The notes beneath the pieces were generated by a model. That model ran no database searches. It was given only the letters and a program-made list of their open reading frames with translations, and was not told where the DNA came from. The position numbers and the translations under genes were made by a program. From Bradyrhizobiaceae bacterium (GTDB taxonomy: Bacteria > Pseudomonadota > Alphaproteobacteria > Rhizobiales > Xanthobacteraceae), in contig CANKHA010000027.1 of the NCBI GenBank assembly GCA_947481685.1, forward strand, positions 1-32,256: a DNA stretch of 32,256 nucleotides, in the 5' to 3' direction. Below are positions 16,036-24,448 of this stretch, in pieces (the stretch's first letter is position 1; each line of letters begins with the position of its first letter).

Positions 16036-18003
16036 ATGGTCGCCTTGACCTTTCCAGACGGCGCGCGCCGCGAATTCCCCGATAACATCACCGGCCTCGA
16101 CATCGCCAAGGGCATTTCCCCCTCCCTGGCCAAGCGGACGGTCGCAATGGCGATCGACGGCGTTGTCACCGACCTCGGCGACGCCATCGGACGCGATGCC
16201 AAGATCGAATTCCTTACCCGGGAAGACCCGCGCAGCCTGGAACTGATCCGCCACGACGCCGCGCATGTGCTGGCGGAAGCGGTGCAGAGCCTGTGGCCGG
16301 GCACGCAGGTGACCATCGGCCCGGTGATCGATACCGGCTTCTTTTACGATTTCGCGCGCAACGAACCGTTCACGCCCGAAGATCTGCCCGTCATCGAAAA
16401 GAAGATGCGCGAGATCATCGCGCGCGACAAACCTTTCACCAAGGAAATCTGGTCGCGCGACGAGGCCAAGCGCGTGTTCCGCGACAAGGGCGAGAATTTC
16501 AAGGTCGAGCTGGTCGATGCCATTACGGAAGACCAGACGCTCAAAATCTACAAGCAGGGTGACTGGTTCGATCTCTGCCGCGGCCCGCACATGACCTCGA
16601 CCGGCAAGGTCGGCAACGCTTTCAAATTGACAAAGGTGGCCGGCGCCTATTGGCGCGGCGACAGCAACAACCCGATGCTCACCCGCATCTACGGCACTGC
16701 GTTTGCCAAGCAGGACGAGCTCGATCTCTATCTGAAGCAAATCGAAGAGGCCGAGAAGCGCGACCACCGCAAACTTGGCCGCGAGATGGACCTGTTCCAC
16801 TTCCAGGAAGAAGGCCCGGGCACGGTGTTCTGGCACGCCAACGGCTGGACCATTTTCCAGGAGATCGTTGCCTACATGCGCAGGCGTCTGCGCGACGACT
16901 ACAAGGAAGTGAATGCGCCACAGCTGCTCGACAAGTCACTGTGGGAGACATCCGGCCACTGGGGCTGGTTCCGCGAGAACATGTTCAAGGCGCAGTCGGC
17001 AGGCGATGAGACCAAGGATGAGCGCGTCTTCGCCATCAAGCCGATGAACTGCCCCGGCCATATCCAGATCTTCAAGCACGGCCTGCGCTCTTACCGCGAA
17101 CTGCCATTGCGCATGGCCGAGTTCGGCATGGTGCACCGCTATGAACCGTCCGGCGCGCTGCACGGACTCTTGCGCGTGCGCGCCTTCACCCAGGACGACG
17201 CGCATGTGTTCTGCACGCAGGAGCAGATGGCGGAAGAGTGTCTGAAGATCAACGACCTGATCCTGTCGACCTATACGGATTTCGGCTTCGAGGGCGATCT
17301 CACCGTCAAGCTCTCGACCCGGCCGGAAAGGCGTGTGGGATCCGAGGAAGCCTGGGACCATGCCGAAGGCATCATGCACGACGTGCTCAAGCAGATTGCC
17401 GGAAGCAGCAACCGCATCAAGACAGCGATCAACCCGGGCGAAGGCGCCTTCTACGGGCCGAAGTTCGAATATGTGCTGCGCGACGCCATCGGCCGCGACT
17501 GGCAATGCGGCACCACGCAGGTCGATTTCAACCTGCCGGAACGTTTCCAGGCCTTCTACATCGCGCCGGACGGCTCGAAACAGACACCGGTGATGATCCA
17601 TCGCGCGATCTGCGGATCGATGGAGCGCTTCCTCGGCGTGGTGCTCGAACATTATGCCGGCCACCTTCCGCTCTGGCTGTCGCCGACACAGGCGATGGTG
17701 ACGACCATCACGTCCGATGCCGACGACTACGCCAGCGAAGTCATGGCGGCCTTGCGGCGCGCGGGGCTGCGCACCGAGATCGATCTTCGGAACGAGAAGA
17801 TAAACTACAAGGTGCGCGAGCATTCGCTCGCCAAGATCCCGGTGCTGATGGTGGCGGGGAAGAAGGAATCCGCGGAACGCACGATCTCGATCCGCCGCCT
17901 CGGCAGCGATGGCCAGACGGTGATGGGGCTCGATGAGGCGATTGCTGCGCTGGTGGATGAGGCAACGCCGCCGGACGTGAAGCGGATGAAGAAGGCGCAG
18001 TAA
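16036..18003 (+). CDS. thrS: Threonyl-tRNA synthetase
   Basis: This 655-residue class II aminoacyl-tRNA synthetase charges tRNA-Thr. Domain order is complete: N-terminal TGS domain (1-62), editing domain with HDAAH at 73-77 and [10 protein letters not shown] near 180, catalytic core with the zinc cysteine in [10 protein letters not shown], motif 2 in [23 protein letters not shown], motif 3 around [13 protein letters not shown], and a C-terminal anticodon-binding domain ending in [15 protein letters not shown]. The start is supported by CAGGAG upstream. The roughly 250-base leader shows no T-box, which alphaproteobacteria generally lack. Confidence 0.98.
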   Translation: MVALTFPDGARREFPDNITGLDIAKGISPSLAKRTVAMAIDGVVTDLGDAIGRDAKIEFLTREDPRSLELIRHDAAHVLAEAVQSLWPGTQVTIGPVIDTGFFYDFARNEPFTPEDLPVIEKKMREIIARDKPFTKEIWSRDEAKRVFRDKGENFKVELVDAITEDQTLKIYKQGDWFDLCRGPHMTSTGKVGNAFKLTKVAGAYWRGDSNNPMLTRIYGTAFAKQDELDLYLKQIEEAEKRDHRKLGREMDLFHFQEEGPGTVFWHANGWTIFQEIVAYMRRRLRDDYKEVNAPQLLDKSLWETSGHWGWFRENMFKAQSAGDETKDERVFAIKPMNCPGHIQIFKHGLRSYRELPLRMAEFGMVHRYEPSGALHGLLRVRAFTQDDAHVFCTQEQMAEECLKINDLILSTYTDFGFEGDLTVKLSTRPERRVGSEEAWDHAEGIMHDVLKQIAGSSNRIKTAINPGEGAFYGPKFEYVLRDAIGRDWQCGTTQVDFNLPERFQAFYIAPDGSKQTPVMIHRAICGSMERFLGVVLEHYAGHLPLWLSPTQAMVTTITSDADDYASEVMAALRRAGLRTEIDLRNEKINYKVREHSLAKIPVLMVAGKKESAERTISIRRLGSDGQTVMGLDEAIAALVDEATPPDVKRMKKAQ

Positions 18004-18028
18004 TCAACGCGCGATGAGTTTTTAGGTG

Positions 18029-18057
18029 GTCGATCTTCGCGCAGGCGCGTGATCGAC
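18029..18057. terminator. Hairpin between convergent genes
   Basis: GTCGATC-TT-CGCGC pairs with GCGCG-T-GATCGAC, forming an imperfect stem between thrS and the secreted-protein gene. Its right edge reaches the stop codon of the latter. There is no T-tract on either side, so a terminator role is tentative. Confidence 0.35.
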
Positions 18058-19106
18058 TATCGCGCCATCACTTCGACTTCGCCATCGACGCCGGTGATCA
18101 CCTTGAAGCCGCGCTCATAGACCTTGCCCTCGTTGCGGGCGATGGCGCGGTAGTCGCCTTCCGCCAGGATGTAACGCGGGAAGGCGCCGATGGATTCCTT
18201 GATCATGTCGCCGGACGGCGTCATCACCGACCAGGCGGTGTTGGCCAGCGCCTCACCGCCCTCCGTGCTGACAAGCTTCAACGTCACGATCGCCGCGCGG
18301 TGATTGACCGAAACATCGGTGAGCTTTCCGGGCTGCACGCGAATGTCCGATCGCACCGTGGCGTTGGCATCGCCGTAATTGGAAACGATATAATAGGTGC
18401 CTTCAGGCAACGGCACGACATCGCCGGTCTGAACGTTCTGCGCAATCGGACGCCGGTCGGTCGGTTCGAACTGGCTGCCTTTATAGATGTCGAAGGAAAT
18501 CTGTGTCGGTGGAATTTTCGTGTCCCCGACTTTGCCTTCAACCCGCAAGCCACCGGCCTTGATCTCGAAAACTTCGCGCACGGGCTCGGAGCGCAACTGA
18601 ACCGTCTTTACGGCAGTGGCAAGCCCGAAGCTTGCATGCACGACATAACCTCCTGCGGGCAGCATCAGCGTTGGCGACGGTGACTTCTCTTCCTTCACCA
18701 GTTTGAACTGGCCGCCCTGCTCGGGCTTGTCGTTGTAGATCCGCCATATCACGCCTGCGGTGATGGCTTGCGGATCCGGACCAAAGCGCGCCGTCAAAAC
18801 CAGCGGCACATGACCGGGGGGAATAACCGGCGCGGCTTGAGCCGGCGACATTCCCGGGGGCGGCGCCAGCACAGCCGCGGGTGCGCTGACCGCGGGACTG
18901 GTCACGCCTCCACTTGGCGGTGCGAGGCTAACGGCAGGCGGCGGCGGAACGGACGGTATCGGTGCGGACGGGATGGGCGGACCGAAAATCGAGTTGCCCC
19001 ATTGCGCCGAGGCCGGCTGCGGAATGGCCAGCGCGCAAATACACAATGCAGCCTGCAAAATGCGGCAGGCACCGGCAGAGATCCCCGTCCTCGTCATGCC
19101 CGCCAT
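18057..19106 (-). CDS. Secreted Pro-rich protein with beta-sandwich-like repeats
   Basis: This 349-residue exported protein has a signal peptide to about residue 35 (...PQPASA|QWG). A Pro/Ala-rich linker at 42-100 follows, then three similar beta-rich segments beginning near LVLTARFGPD, EIKAGGLRVEG and RAAIVTLKLV. Each ends in a G(G/T/D)Y turn such as LPAGGYVVHA, LPEGTYYIVS and LAEGDYRAIA. This resembles Ig-like or CNA-B-like modules, as in some cell-surface proteins of the group. There is no sorting signal or enzyme motif. The start could be 19106 or 19097. Function unknown. Confidence 0.75.
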   Translation of the reverse strand: MAGMTRTGISAGACRILQAALCICALAIPQPASAQWGNSIFGPPIPSAPIPSVPPPPAVSLAPPSGGVTSPAVSAPAAVLAPPPGMSPAQAAPVIPPGHVPLVLTARFGPDPQAITAGVIWRIYNDKPEQGGQFKLVKEEKSPSPTLMLPAGGYVVHASFGLATAVKTVQLRSEPVREVFEIKAGGLRVEGKVGDTKIPPTQISFDIYKGSQFEPTDRRPIAQNVQTGDVVPLPEGTYYIVSNYGDANATVRSDIRVQPGKLTDVSVNHRAAIVTLKLVSTEGGEALANTAWSVMTPSGDMIKESIGAFPRYILAEGDYRAIARNEGKVYERGFKVITGVDGEVEVMAR

Positions 19107-19273
19107 CTCGACTGTAATCGCGGCTATTTCAAGCCATTAGCGGGTTTGTCACCCGCGGCGGCCTATGTTACCCGAACCTACCGTCAGTCCCCTGCTTCCG
19201 CAGTTCGCAATACACCGCAGCATTCTCTGACACGAACTTCGGAAGCAAAAGGGGCACTGGCAACTTAATGATT

Positions 19274-19349
19274 CAGTGCCGCTTTTCGATTTGAAGTTCC
19301 TAACAGAATTTGCCGCGGGTGGTGTAGGAACTTCAAATCGGCGGCACTG
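19274..19349. promoter_or_regulatory. Long inverted repeat overlapping the nitroreductase leader
   Basis: The left arm at 19274-19302 and the right arm at 19325-19349 are complementary over 25 bases, with only a TTTT bulge in the left arm; the loop is 22 bases. The right arm ends on the first base of the GGTGGAG ribosome site of the nitroreductase gene. It could be an mRNA hairpin that influences translation, an operator, or the remnant of a small mobile element. Confidence 0.55.
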
Positions 19350-19361
19350 GTGGAGCACAAA

Positions 19362-19931
19362 ATGCCGGAAGCCCTCGATCTGCTCAAGACCCGACGTTCC
19401 GTTAAGCCTATCGAGCTTGCAGGACCGGGGCCGACCGCGGCGGAGCTGGATACTCTTCTAACCATTGCCTCACGCGTGCCGGACCACGGCAAGTTGACCC
19501 CCTGGCGCTTTATTGTGTTTGAAGGCGATGCGCGCCTCAAGGCCGGAGACAAGATCGCGGCAGCTTTTGCCGCGAAATATCCCGACGCCACGCAGGAACA
19601 GACCGATAAGGAACGCGAGCGGCTGGCGCGCGCGCCGCTGGTCATCGCCGTGGTCAGCAGCGCCGCCGAACACAAGAAAATCCCGGAATGGGAGCAGGTT
19701 CTCTCTGCAGGCGCTGCTGCGATGAGCCTGGTGATGGCGGCCCACGCGCTGGGCTATGCCGCCAACTGGATAACCGAATGGTACGCCTATGACCGGGGCG
19801 CCCTGGATGCCTTCGGCGTCAGCCAGCACGAGCGCATCGCAGGCTTTATTCATATCGGCCGCCCGCAACAGCCCGCGGAAGACCGCCCCCGCCCGCCGTT
19901 AAGTGACATCGTTACCCGCTATAATGGCTAG
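19362..19931 (+). CDS. Nitroreductase-family flavoprotein (YdjA-like)
   Basis: This 189-residue cytoplasmic protein matches the short FMN-dependent nitroreductase family. Seen are the N-terminal LLKTRRSVKP with the FMN-binding RRS, the ASRVPDHGKLTPWRF segment, and the later AGAAAMSLVMAAHALGYAANW helix followed by HIGRPQQ. The length fits YdjA-type members, which act as NAD(P)H-dependent reductases of undefined natural substrate. The ATG at 19362 is chosen because GGTGGAG is seven bases upstream; a GTG at 19350 would overlap that site. It is divergent from the secreted Pro-rich protein. Confidence 0.9.
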   Translation: MPEALDLLKTRRSVKPIELAGPGPTAAELDTLLTIASRVPDHGKLTPWRFIVFEGDARLKAGDKIAAAFAAKYPDATQEQTDKERERLARAPLVIAVVSSAAEHKKIPEWEQVLSAGAAAMSLVMAAHALGYAANWITEWYAYDRGALDAFGVSQHERIAGFIHIGRPQQPAEDRPRPPLSDIVTRYNG

Positions 19932-20019
19932 CCAGCCCGGATTTTCACCATAGTTTCGTGATGCGCTTGTTTGCTGGCCGTTAGGGCAGGATCATCGCCG
20001 CCGGGAGAGGGTGTTATCT

Positions 20020-21012
20020 TTGTTTGAAGTTTTCACACGACGCGCACCGACCGGCGATCAGATGGGCGGCGAAGCTTCCGCGCCCGCCATGGCCAAGCGG
20101 CCGAGCGTTGCGCTCGCGCTGGGCGGCGGTGCTGCGCGCGGCTTTGCGCATATCGGCGTGCTCCGCGCGCTGGCCGCCAAAGGCATCACGCCCGATATCA
20201 TCGTCGGCACTTCGATCGGCGCAGTCGTGGGCGGCTGTTTCGCCGGCGGCGTGCTCGACACGCTGGAGGAGTGGGCACGCAGCCTCACCGTGCGTGGCGT
20301 GCTCGGCTATCTCGATGTCAGTTTGTCGGGCTCAGGCCTGATCGGCGGCAACAGGCTCGCAAGCCATCTTGAAGGCGCGTTGGCCAAGACGATGATCGAG
20401 AATCTTCCGATCCGCTTTGCCGCCATCGCCACCGAAGTCCGCACCGGTCACGAAATCTGGCTCACCCATGGCCGGGTGGTCGATGCGCTGCGTGCGTCCT
20501 ATGCGCTGCCAGGCATTTTCGCGCCAGTGCGCATCGGCGGCCGCTGGCTTGTGGACGGCGCGTTGGTCAATCCGGTGCCGGTGTCGGCCGCCCGCGCGCT
20601 CGGCGCGCGCGTTGTGATTGCCGTCAATCTCAATGCCGACCAGTTCGGACGCGGCATCACCATTTCCAACCACGGCTCGGATGAAAGCGATGAGACGCCG
20701 GCAGAACCGCCGAAGCCGCAGAGCCGCATCGGCGCCTTCTTCAGCACCGAGCGCGCGCTGAAGCGGCAATTCCTCGGCGACGCGCTGCGCCCTGGCCTCT
20801 CGACGGTGATGGTCGATGCATTCAACGTGATGCAGGACAGGATCACGCGCTCGCGGCTTGCGGGCGATCCGCCGGACGTGTCGATCAATCCCCGCCTCGG
20901 CCGCGTCGGCTGGTTCGACTTCCATCGCGCCGACGAAGCCATCAGGCTCGGCGAGGAAGCCGCCAACAAGGCGTTCGACACCGTCAGCGAAGCGATCACC
21001 GCGCTCGCCTGA
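20020..21012 (+). CDS. Patatin-like phospholipase (RssA/NTE type)
   Basis: This protein of about 330 residues has the patatin acyl-hydrolase fold with its Ser-Asp dyad. The oxyanion GGGAARG is at 35-41, the nucleophile S65 is in GTSIG, and D179 is in VDGALVNPVP. Bacterial members hydrolyse phospholipids or lysophospholipids. The start is uncertain: TTG at 20020 has GGGAGAGG nine bases upstream, GTG at 20011 touches that site, and ATGs at 20062 and 20089 also fit. The C-terminal region (after FSTERALKRQ) is helical and typical of the family. No signal peptide is seen. Confidence 0.9.
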   Translation: MFEVFTRRAPTGDQMGGEASAPAMAKRPSVALALGGGAARGFAHIGVLRALAAKGITPDIIVGTSIGAVVGGCFAGGVLDTLEEWARSLTVRGVLGYLDVSLSGSGLIGGNRLASHLEGALAKTMIENLPIRFAAIATEVRTGHEIWLTHGRVVDALRASYALPGIFAPVRIGGRWLVDGALVNPVPVSAARALGARVVIAVNLNADQFGRGITISNHGSDESDETPAEPPKPQSRIGAFFSTERALKRQFLGDALRPGLSTVMVDAFNVMQDRITRSRLAGDPPDVSINPRLGRVGWFDFHRADEAIRLGEEAANKAFDTVSEAITALA

Positions 21013-21032
21013 TCACAAGTCACTTGTTAGCG

Positions 21033-21105
21033 GCGCATGATCTTGTCGGCGAACCGGTTTCTATCCCGGATCAAGTCCGGGACAGGCTTTCGCCGGATCA
21101 TGCGC
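21033..21105. repeat. Mosaic palindromic repeat overlapping a stop codon
   Basis: GCGCATGATC...CGGCGAA and TTTCGCCGGATCATGCGC are outer arms around ACCGGTTTC. An inner TCCCGGA-TCAAG-TCCGGGA hairpin is nested within. The layout is the same as at 28442-28490. It separates the convergent patatin and CBS genes and supplies the CBS stop codon (TGA inside GCGCATGATC on the minus strand). Confidence 0.65.
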
Positions 21106-21529
21106 TCTGGATGTAGCTCTTCAGCGCGTCGGACTCCTGCTCGATCTCGACGATGCGATGTTTCACCACGTCGCCGATCGAAATGATGCCCGAGAGTTTG
21201 CCCTGCTCGATCACCGGCACATGGCGGAATTTGCCCGCGGTCATGCGTTCCATGATCGCGTGAAGCGTTTCGTCGAGCGTGCATGTAACGACTTTGCGGG
21301 TCATCACCTGCGAAACCTGCTCCTGCATCGCGCCGGTACCGCGTTCCGCAATCGCGCGCACGATATCGCGCTCGGACAGAATACCGACAACACGATCGTC
21401 GGCTCCCAATACCACCACTGCACCGATGCGCCGCCCGGCCAGAAGTTTCGCAGCAATATCCAGCGTTGCCCCGGGCTCCATGGTGACAACGTCACGGCCT
21501 TTGATCTCAATAATAGTTTTTACAATCAT
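21098..21529 (-). CDS. Two-CBS-domain protein
   Basis: This 143-residue cytoplasmic protein consists of a CBS pair (Bateman module): first repeat around VVTMEPGATLDIAAKLLAGRRIGAVVV to GILSERDIVRAI, second around VMTRKVVTCTLDETLHAIMERM to RHVPVIEQGKLSGIISIGDVV. Such modules bind adenine nucleotides and act as energy or redox sensors. No partner domain is fused. The ATG at 21529 is favoured by GGGGAGGCG just upstream; a longer in-frame start at 21637 lacks this. Its last codons lie within a palindromic repeat. Confidence 0.93.
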   Translation of the reverse strand: MIVKTIIEIKGRDVVTMEPGATLDIAAKLLAGRRIGAVVVLGADDRVVGILSERDIVRAIAERGTGAMQEQVSQVMTRKVVTCTLDETLHAIMERMTAGKFRHVPVIEQGKLSGIISIGDVVKHRIVEIEQESDALKSYIQSA

Positions 21530-21665
21530 GTGTCGCCTCCCCTTGCCGCAAGCCCGTGCATGCACGGGATGTATAGTGCCAAGCAAGAACTCCGGATCTG
21601 GTTCCACGATCGCGAAGCAGACGGAAGGATGATCCACCCGGGGACAGGCAGCCGCAAGCGATTCC

Positions 21666-22424
21666 TTATTGCGGTAGGTCGTCGCTGTCTTCCACCAAAG
21701 GCGTATGGCGCGGCACCGGATCGAACAGTGAGAACAGCAGCAGCCCGGCGAGGAAGCCGCCGATGTGCGCCTCCCATGCTACCGTTTGTCCCTCGCCCAC
21801 CAGCGGCGCCGATCCCAATCCAAACAGCAGATTCAATCCGAACCAGACCGCCAGAAAGGCGAGGATGCGGGGATCGCGCAAAGCCGTCAGGAGCGGCAAG
21901 GCCGGAATGTGATAGGCGCTCTCGTCCTTCTGCTGCCACAGGGCGATCGGTCCACGCGGCTGGAAAGCGAAGCGCGTGGCCGCGGCCATCAGTCCAGACA
22001 CTGAGGCCGAAGCGCCTATCACCGGGAACACTTCACCCGCGTGAGCGATCAGATGCGCGCAAGCACCCGCTGCCGCCGTGACGGCAAAAAACATCAGGAA
22101 GCGTGCGGGGCCGAAGCGGCGTGCGACCGCGCTGCCGAACGGAAGAAACCACAGCGAGTTCATTCCGATATGCGCGAGATCGGCGTGGATCGGCGCATAA
22201 GTGACGAACGTCCAGACCTGGGCGCCGAACCCGCCGGGCAAGCCGCCCTGCAACAGCACCGTCGTGTCGTAGCGTGCGGGAATAAAGGCGAACCACAGCA
22301 GGAAATCGAGATCCTGCTCATCCGTGAGCAAGAAGGCACGCAACACATACACGGCCGCAAACACCGCAAGGGCGCCGATGACGACCGCCGGAATATTGAA
22401 GATGGGCTCACGGGGCTGGGTCAC
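21666..22424 (-). CDS. Rhomboid-family intramembrane serine protease
   Basis: This 252-residue, six- or seven-helix membrane protein has the rhomboid signature: HADLAHIGMNSLWF (H80, H85, N89) in the second helix, the nucleophile S139 in GASASVSGLM, and H220 in EAHIGGFLAG, giving the Ser-His dyad. Rhomboids cleave transmembrane substrates within or near the bilayer. The GTG at 22424 is chosen because AAAGGA lies six bases upstream; TTG codons further up (22475) are in frame but unlikely. A strong terminator and a candidate leader lie 65 bases upstream on the same strand. Confidence 0.9.
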   Translation of the reverse strand: MTQPREPIFNIPAVVIGALAVFAAVYVLRAFLLTDEQDLDFLLWFAFIPARYDTTVLLQGGLPGGFGAQVWTFVTYAPIHADLAHIGMNSLWFLPFGSAVARRFGPARFLMFFAVTAAAGACAHLIAHAGEVFPVIGASASVSGLMAAATRFAFQPRGPIALWQQKDESAYHIPALPLLTALRDPRILAFLAVWFGLNLLFGLGSAPLVGEGQTVAWEAHIGGFLAGLLLFSLFDPVPRHTPLVEDSDDLPQ

Positions 22425-22489
22425 GAAGGGTCCTTTGCGCCGGCCCACATAGGCTGAAGCGATGCTCAAGGGCAAGCGACGCAGCGCGC

Positions 22490-22525
22490 AAAAAAAAGAG
22501 GGAGGGTATGGAGCCCCCTCCCTCT
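22490..22525 (-). terminator. Strong intrinsic terminator upstream of the rhomboid gene
   Basis: Read on the minus strand, AGAGGGAGGG and CCCTCCCTCT form a perfect ten-base stem with a nine-base loop, followed by a run of eight T (overlapping the stem end by one base). This is a textbook Rho-independent terminator. It lies in front of, not behind, the rhomboid gene, so it either ends a small RNA or acts as an attenuator. Confidence 0.8.
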
Positions 22526-22700
22526 TGCAGTCCCCCTCTGGTGGTCAGTGTCGGACCACATTCATGGTACCGGTCACGTCCTCACCCCTTCCCCAAAACT
22601 TGTGCAACCAACCTAGCCGAACACGCGCTGTCTGCAAGCAGACAGCGGAATTAATGCTAACACGCAAAGGCCTCAAACATTAACGCGCGTAGCGCTGTCG
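22526..22700 (-). ncRNA. Candidate small RNA or attenuator leader
   Basis: No ordinary gene fits between the terminator at 22490 and the divergent PAS gene at 22811, yet a minus-strand transcript must end at that terminator. The interval holds a perfect GCTGTCTGC-AA-GCAGACAGC palindrome (22627-22646) and a six-codon mini-ORF (22545-22565, MNVVRH, preceded by GAGGA 13 bases upstream). It also contains a 25-base stretch (22570-22594) partly repeated at 25092-25115. The 5' end is a guess. The product could be a stand-alone sRNA or a leader controlling rhomboid expression. Confidence 0.3.
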
Positions 22701-22737
22701 CGGCACGTCCCGTGCTCACCTTCGATGATGGTGCGTT

Positions 22738-22791
22738 CGCGCAGTTTCAGATGTCCCGGCGAGGGACACCACAATCTGAAACATGCGCGAA
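22738..22791 (+). promoter_or_regulatory. Imperfect inverted repeat upstream of the PAS gene
   Basis: CGCGCAGTTTCAGATGTCCC is mirrored, with insertions, by GGGACACCACAATCTGAAACATGCGCG. The repeat ends 20 bases before the PAS-protein ATG and could fold in its mRNA leader or serve as an operator. No factor can be named. Confidence 0.35.
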
Positions 22792-22810
22792 AATAAGACA
22801 GGGGCGGGAT

Positions 22811-23398
22811 ATGAAACACACTTCGAGCCGGCAGGTGTTCGAATACTGGAATGAACGGCGCGGCTTTCGCGTGGCTCCCGAGCGCGGCGATATCGAACCC
22901 GGACCGATCCGGCGCGCGCTGGGAGACACTTTCATTCTCGCTCAGGACGCGGAAGGTGTTTTTCGGTTTCGACTTTCAGGCACGCGGATCTGCGCCCTGT
23001 TCTGTGGCGAACTGAAAGGCACAGACTTCATCGATCTCTGGGCCGAGGCGGAAAAGCCGAGCATGCTTGAACTGGTTGCCGCGGTCGCCGATGAATGCGC
23101 GGGTTTCATTGCCGGCGCGAGCGCCCATAATGCAGATGGCGCGACGCTCGAACTCGAAATGCTCCTGCTGCCCCTCAAGCACCGCGATCCGCTGCAGACC
23201 CGGCTCCTGGGTGTGCTCGCCCCCGCCGAGCCGCCCTACTGGCTGGGCGTGACGCCAGTCAAAGACCTGACCTGCGGCACTGTTCGCCACCTTGGTGCGG
23301 ACTCCGGACACATCGCGGCGCCGCGGCTCGTTCCCGGCACCGAGACCGGCCGTATCCGGCGCGGCCTTATTGTTTATGAAGGTGGCCGATCACTATGA
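22811..23398 (+). CDS. PAS-fold protein (PAS_5 type)
   Basis: This 195-residue cytoplasmic protein resembles the PAS_5 (DUF1488-independent) family common in alphaproteobacteria: VFEYWNERRGFRVAPERGDIEPGPIRRALGDTFIL at the start, then FRFRLSGTRICALFCGELKGTDF, a long helix and a strand-rich C-terminus with LLLPLKHRDPLQTRLLGVL. No kinase, cyclase or DNA-binding output domain is present, so it is a stand-alone sensor-like module; ligand unknown. The ATG at 22811 begins the conserved part. It precedes the PilZ gene on the same strand by 105 bases. Confidence 0.8.
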   Translation: MKHTSSRQVFEYWNERRGFRVAPERGDIEPGPIRRALGDTFILAQDAEGVFRFRLSGTRICALFCGELKGTDFIDLWAEAEKPSMLELVAAVADECAGFIAGASAHNADGATLELEMLLLPLKHRDPLQTRLLGVLAPAEPPYWLGVTPVKDLTCGTVRHLGADSGHIAAPRLVPGTETGRIRRGLIVYEGGRSL

Positions 23399-23503
23399 GG
23401 GTCAGGTCATACGTTCGCCCCGGGAGCGCGGTGAACGAACCGTTAAGGATAGCTGCCTACTCTCGGCAACGAACCGAGATCGTGCGGAAAAGGCCTGTTT
23501 CGA

Positions 23504-24127
23504 ATGTTAAACGCGCAGACAAGAGCGAGGATTCTGCCGCTTAACGAAGAACGCCGCCGTCACCAGCGCGTCCGCATAGACTTGCTGGGCCGCCTGATGC
23601 TGGAAAACCGCCAAGAATACCCCTGCCGCATCGTCAATATGTCACCGGGCGGCGCAGCCGTCATTGCGATGACTCCCGGCCAGATTGGCGAACGCGTTAT
23701 CGCTTATATCGACCATCTGGGCCGGCTCGAGGGCAGGATTGCCCGGGAAATCGAAGGCGGTTTCGGGATGTCGATTGGGGCGACGCCCCGCAAGCGTGAA
23801 AAGCTTGCCGCCCAGCTAACCTGGCTCGCCAACCGCCAAATCCTGAACCTGCCGGAAGATCGCCGCCACGGCCGCGTCGCGCCACGCAATCCGATGGCCC
23901 GGCTGATCCTGCCGAACGGCGTCAACATCTCCTGCCGCGTGATCGACGTCTCTGCGTCCGGCGCAGCCATTTCCGTGCCGCCGGCTCAATTGCCGGCCGT
24001 CGGTGCTGCGATCACCGTCGGCAAGACCTCCGGACGCGTGGTCCGCCACATCGAAAATGGCTTCGCGATAGAGTTCACGCGGCTGCTCCATCCGGACTTC
24101 CTGGAAGAGAGCGTAACCGGGGAGTAA
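23504..24127 (+). CDS. Tandem PilZ-domain protein
   Basis: This 207-residue cytoplasmic protein carries two PilZ domains, which bind cyclic di-GMP. Domain 1 has RRHQR (18-22) and NMSPGG (45-50). Domain 2 has RRHGR (120-124) and DVSASG (148-153). Both therefore keep the RxxxR and (D/N)xSxxG ligand motifs. No effector domain is fused, so it probably acts through a protein partner, for example on motility or exopolysaccharide. It follows a PAS protein; whether the two are co-transcribed is not clear from the 105-base gap. Confidence 0.92.
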   Translation: MLNAQTRARILPLNEERRRHQRVRIDLLGRLMLENRQEYPCRIVNMSPGGAAVIAMTPGQIGERVIAYIDHLGRLEGRIAREIEGGFGMSIGATPRKREKLAAQLTWLANRQILNLPEDRRHGRVAPRNPMARLILPNGVNISCRVIDVSASGAAISVPPAQLPAVGAAITVGKTSGRVVRHIENGFAIEFTRLLHPDFLEESVTGE

Positions 24128-24448
24128 ACGCCACGGCCGCCGTTTCGGCCCGCGCGACAACTTTTCCCGATCATTTCCGCGCTTCCGTTCCCCAGACGTC
24201 ACTACCACCACGGTTAAAACACGCGTCGCGACAGCGCGATAACGCGGCCGTTGCTGTGCGCAACGGTTAAAGTTCAAATTTTACACAAATTGTATTTGAT
24301 AGAATTTTACGCGACTTTGAATAGAATAAGCACAGTATTCATTTCGATCTTTAGTTGGCTTGTCTTCAAATGTACTTGCCTGATTTAGCGCCGATACAAA
24401 GGCTTTGTGGGAAATGTGTCCCTGTCAAGACGGACAGGGGCTACAGGG
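24128..24448. other. AT-rich intergenic region without a recognisable gene
   Basis: The first 120 bases are GC-rich and unremarkable. CCGTTGC-TGTGC-GCAACGG (24248-24266) is a small perfect hairpin followed by TTAAAGTTC, a possible weak terminator for the PilZ gene. From about 24270 to 24360 the sequence becomes strikingly AT-rich, probably the promoter region of the downstream protease gene. No clear -35/-10 pair or RNA gene was recognised. Confidence 0.5.
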
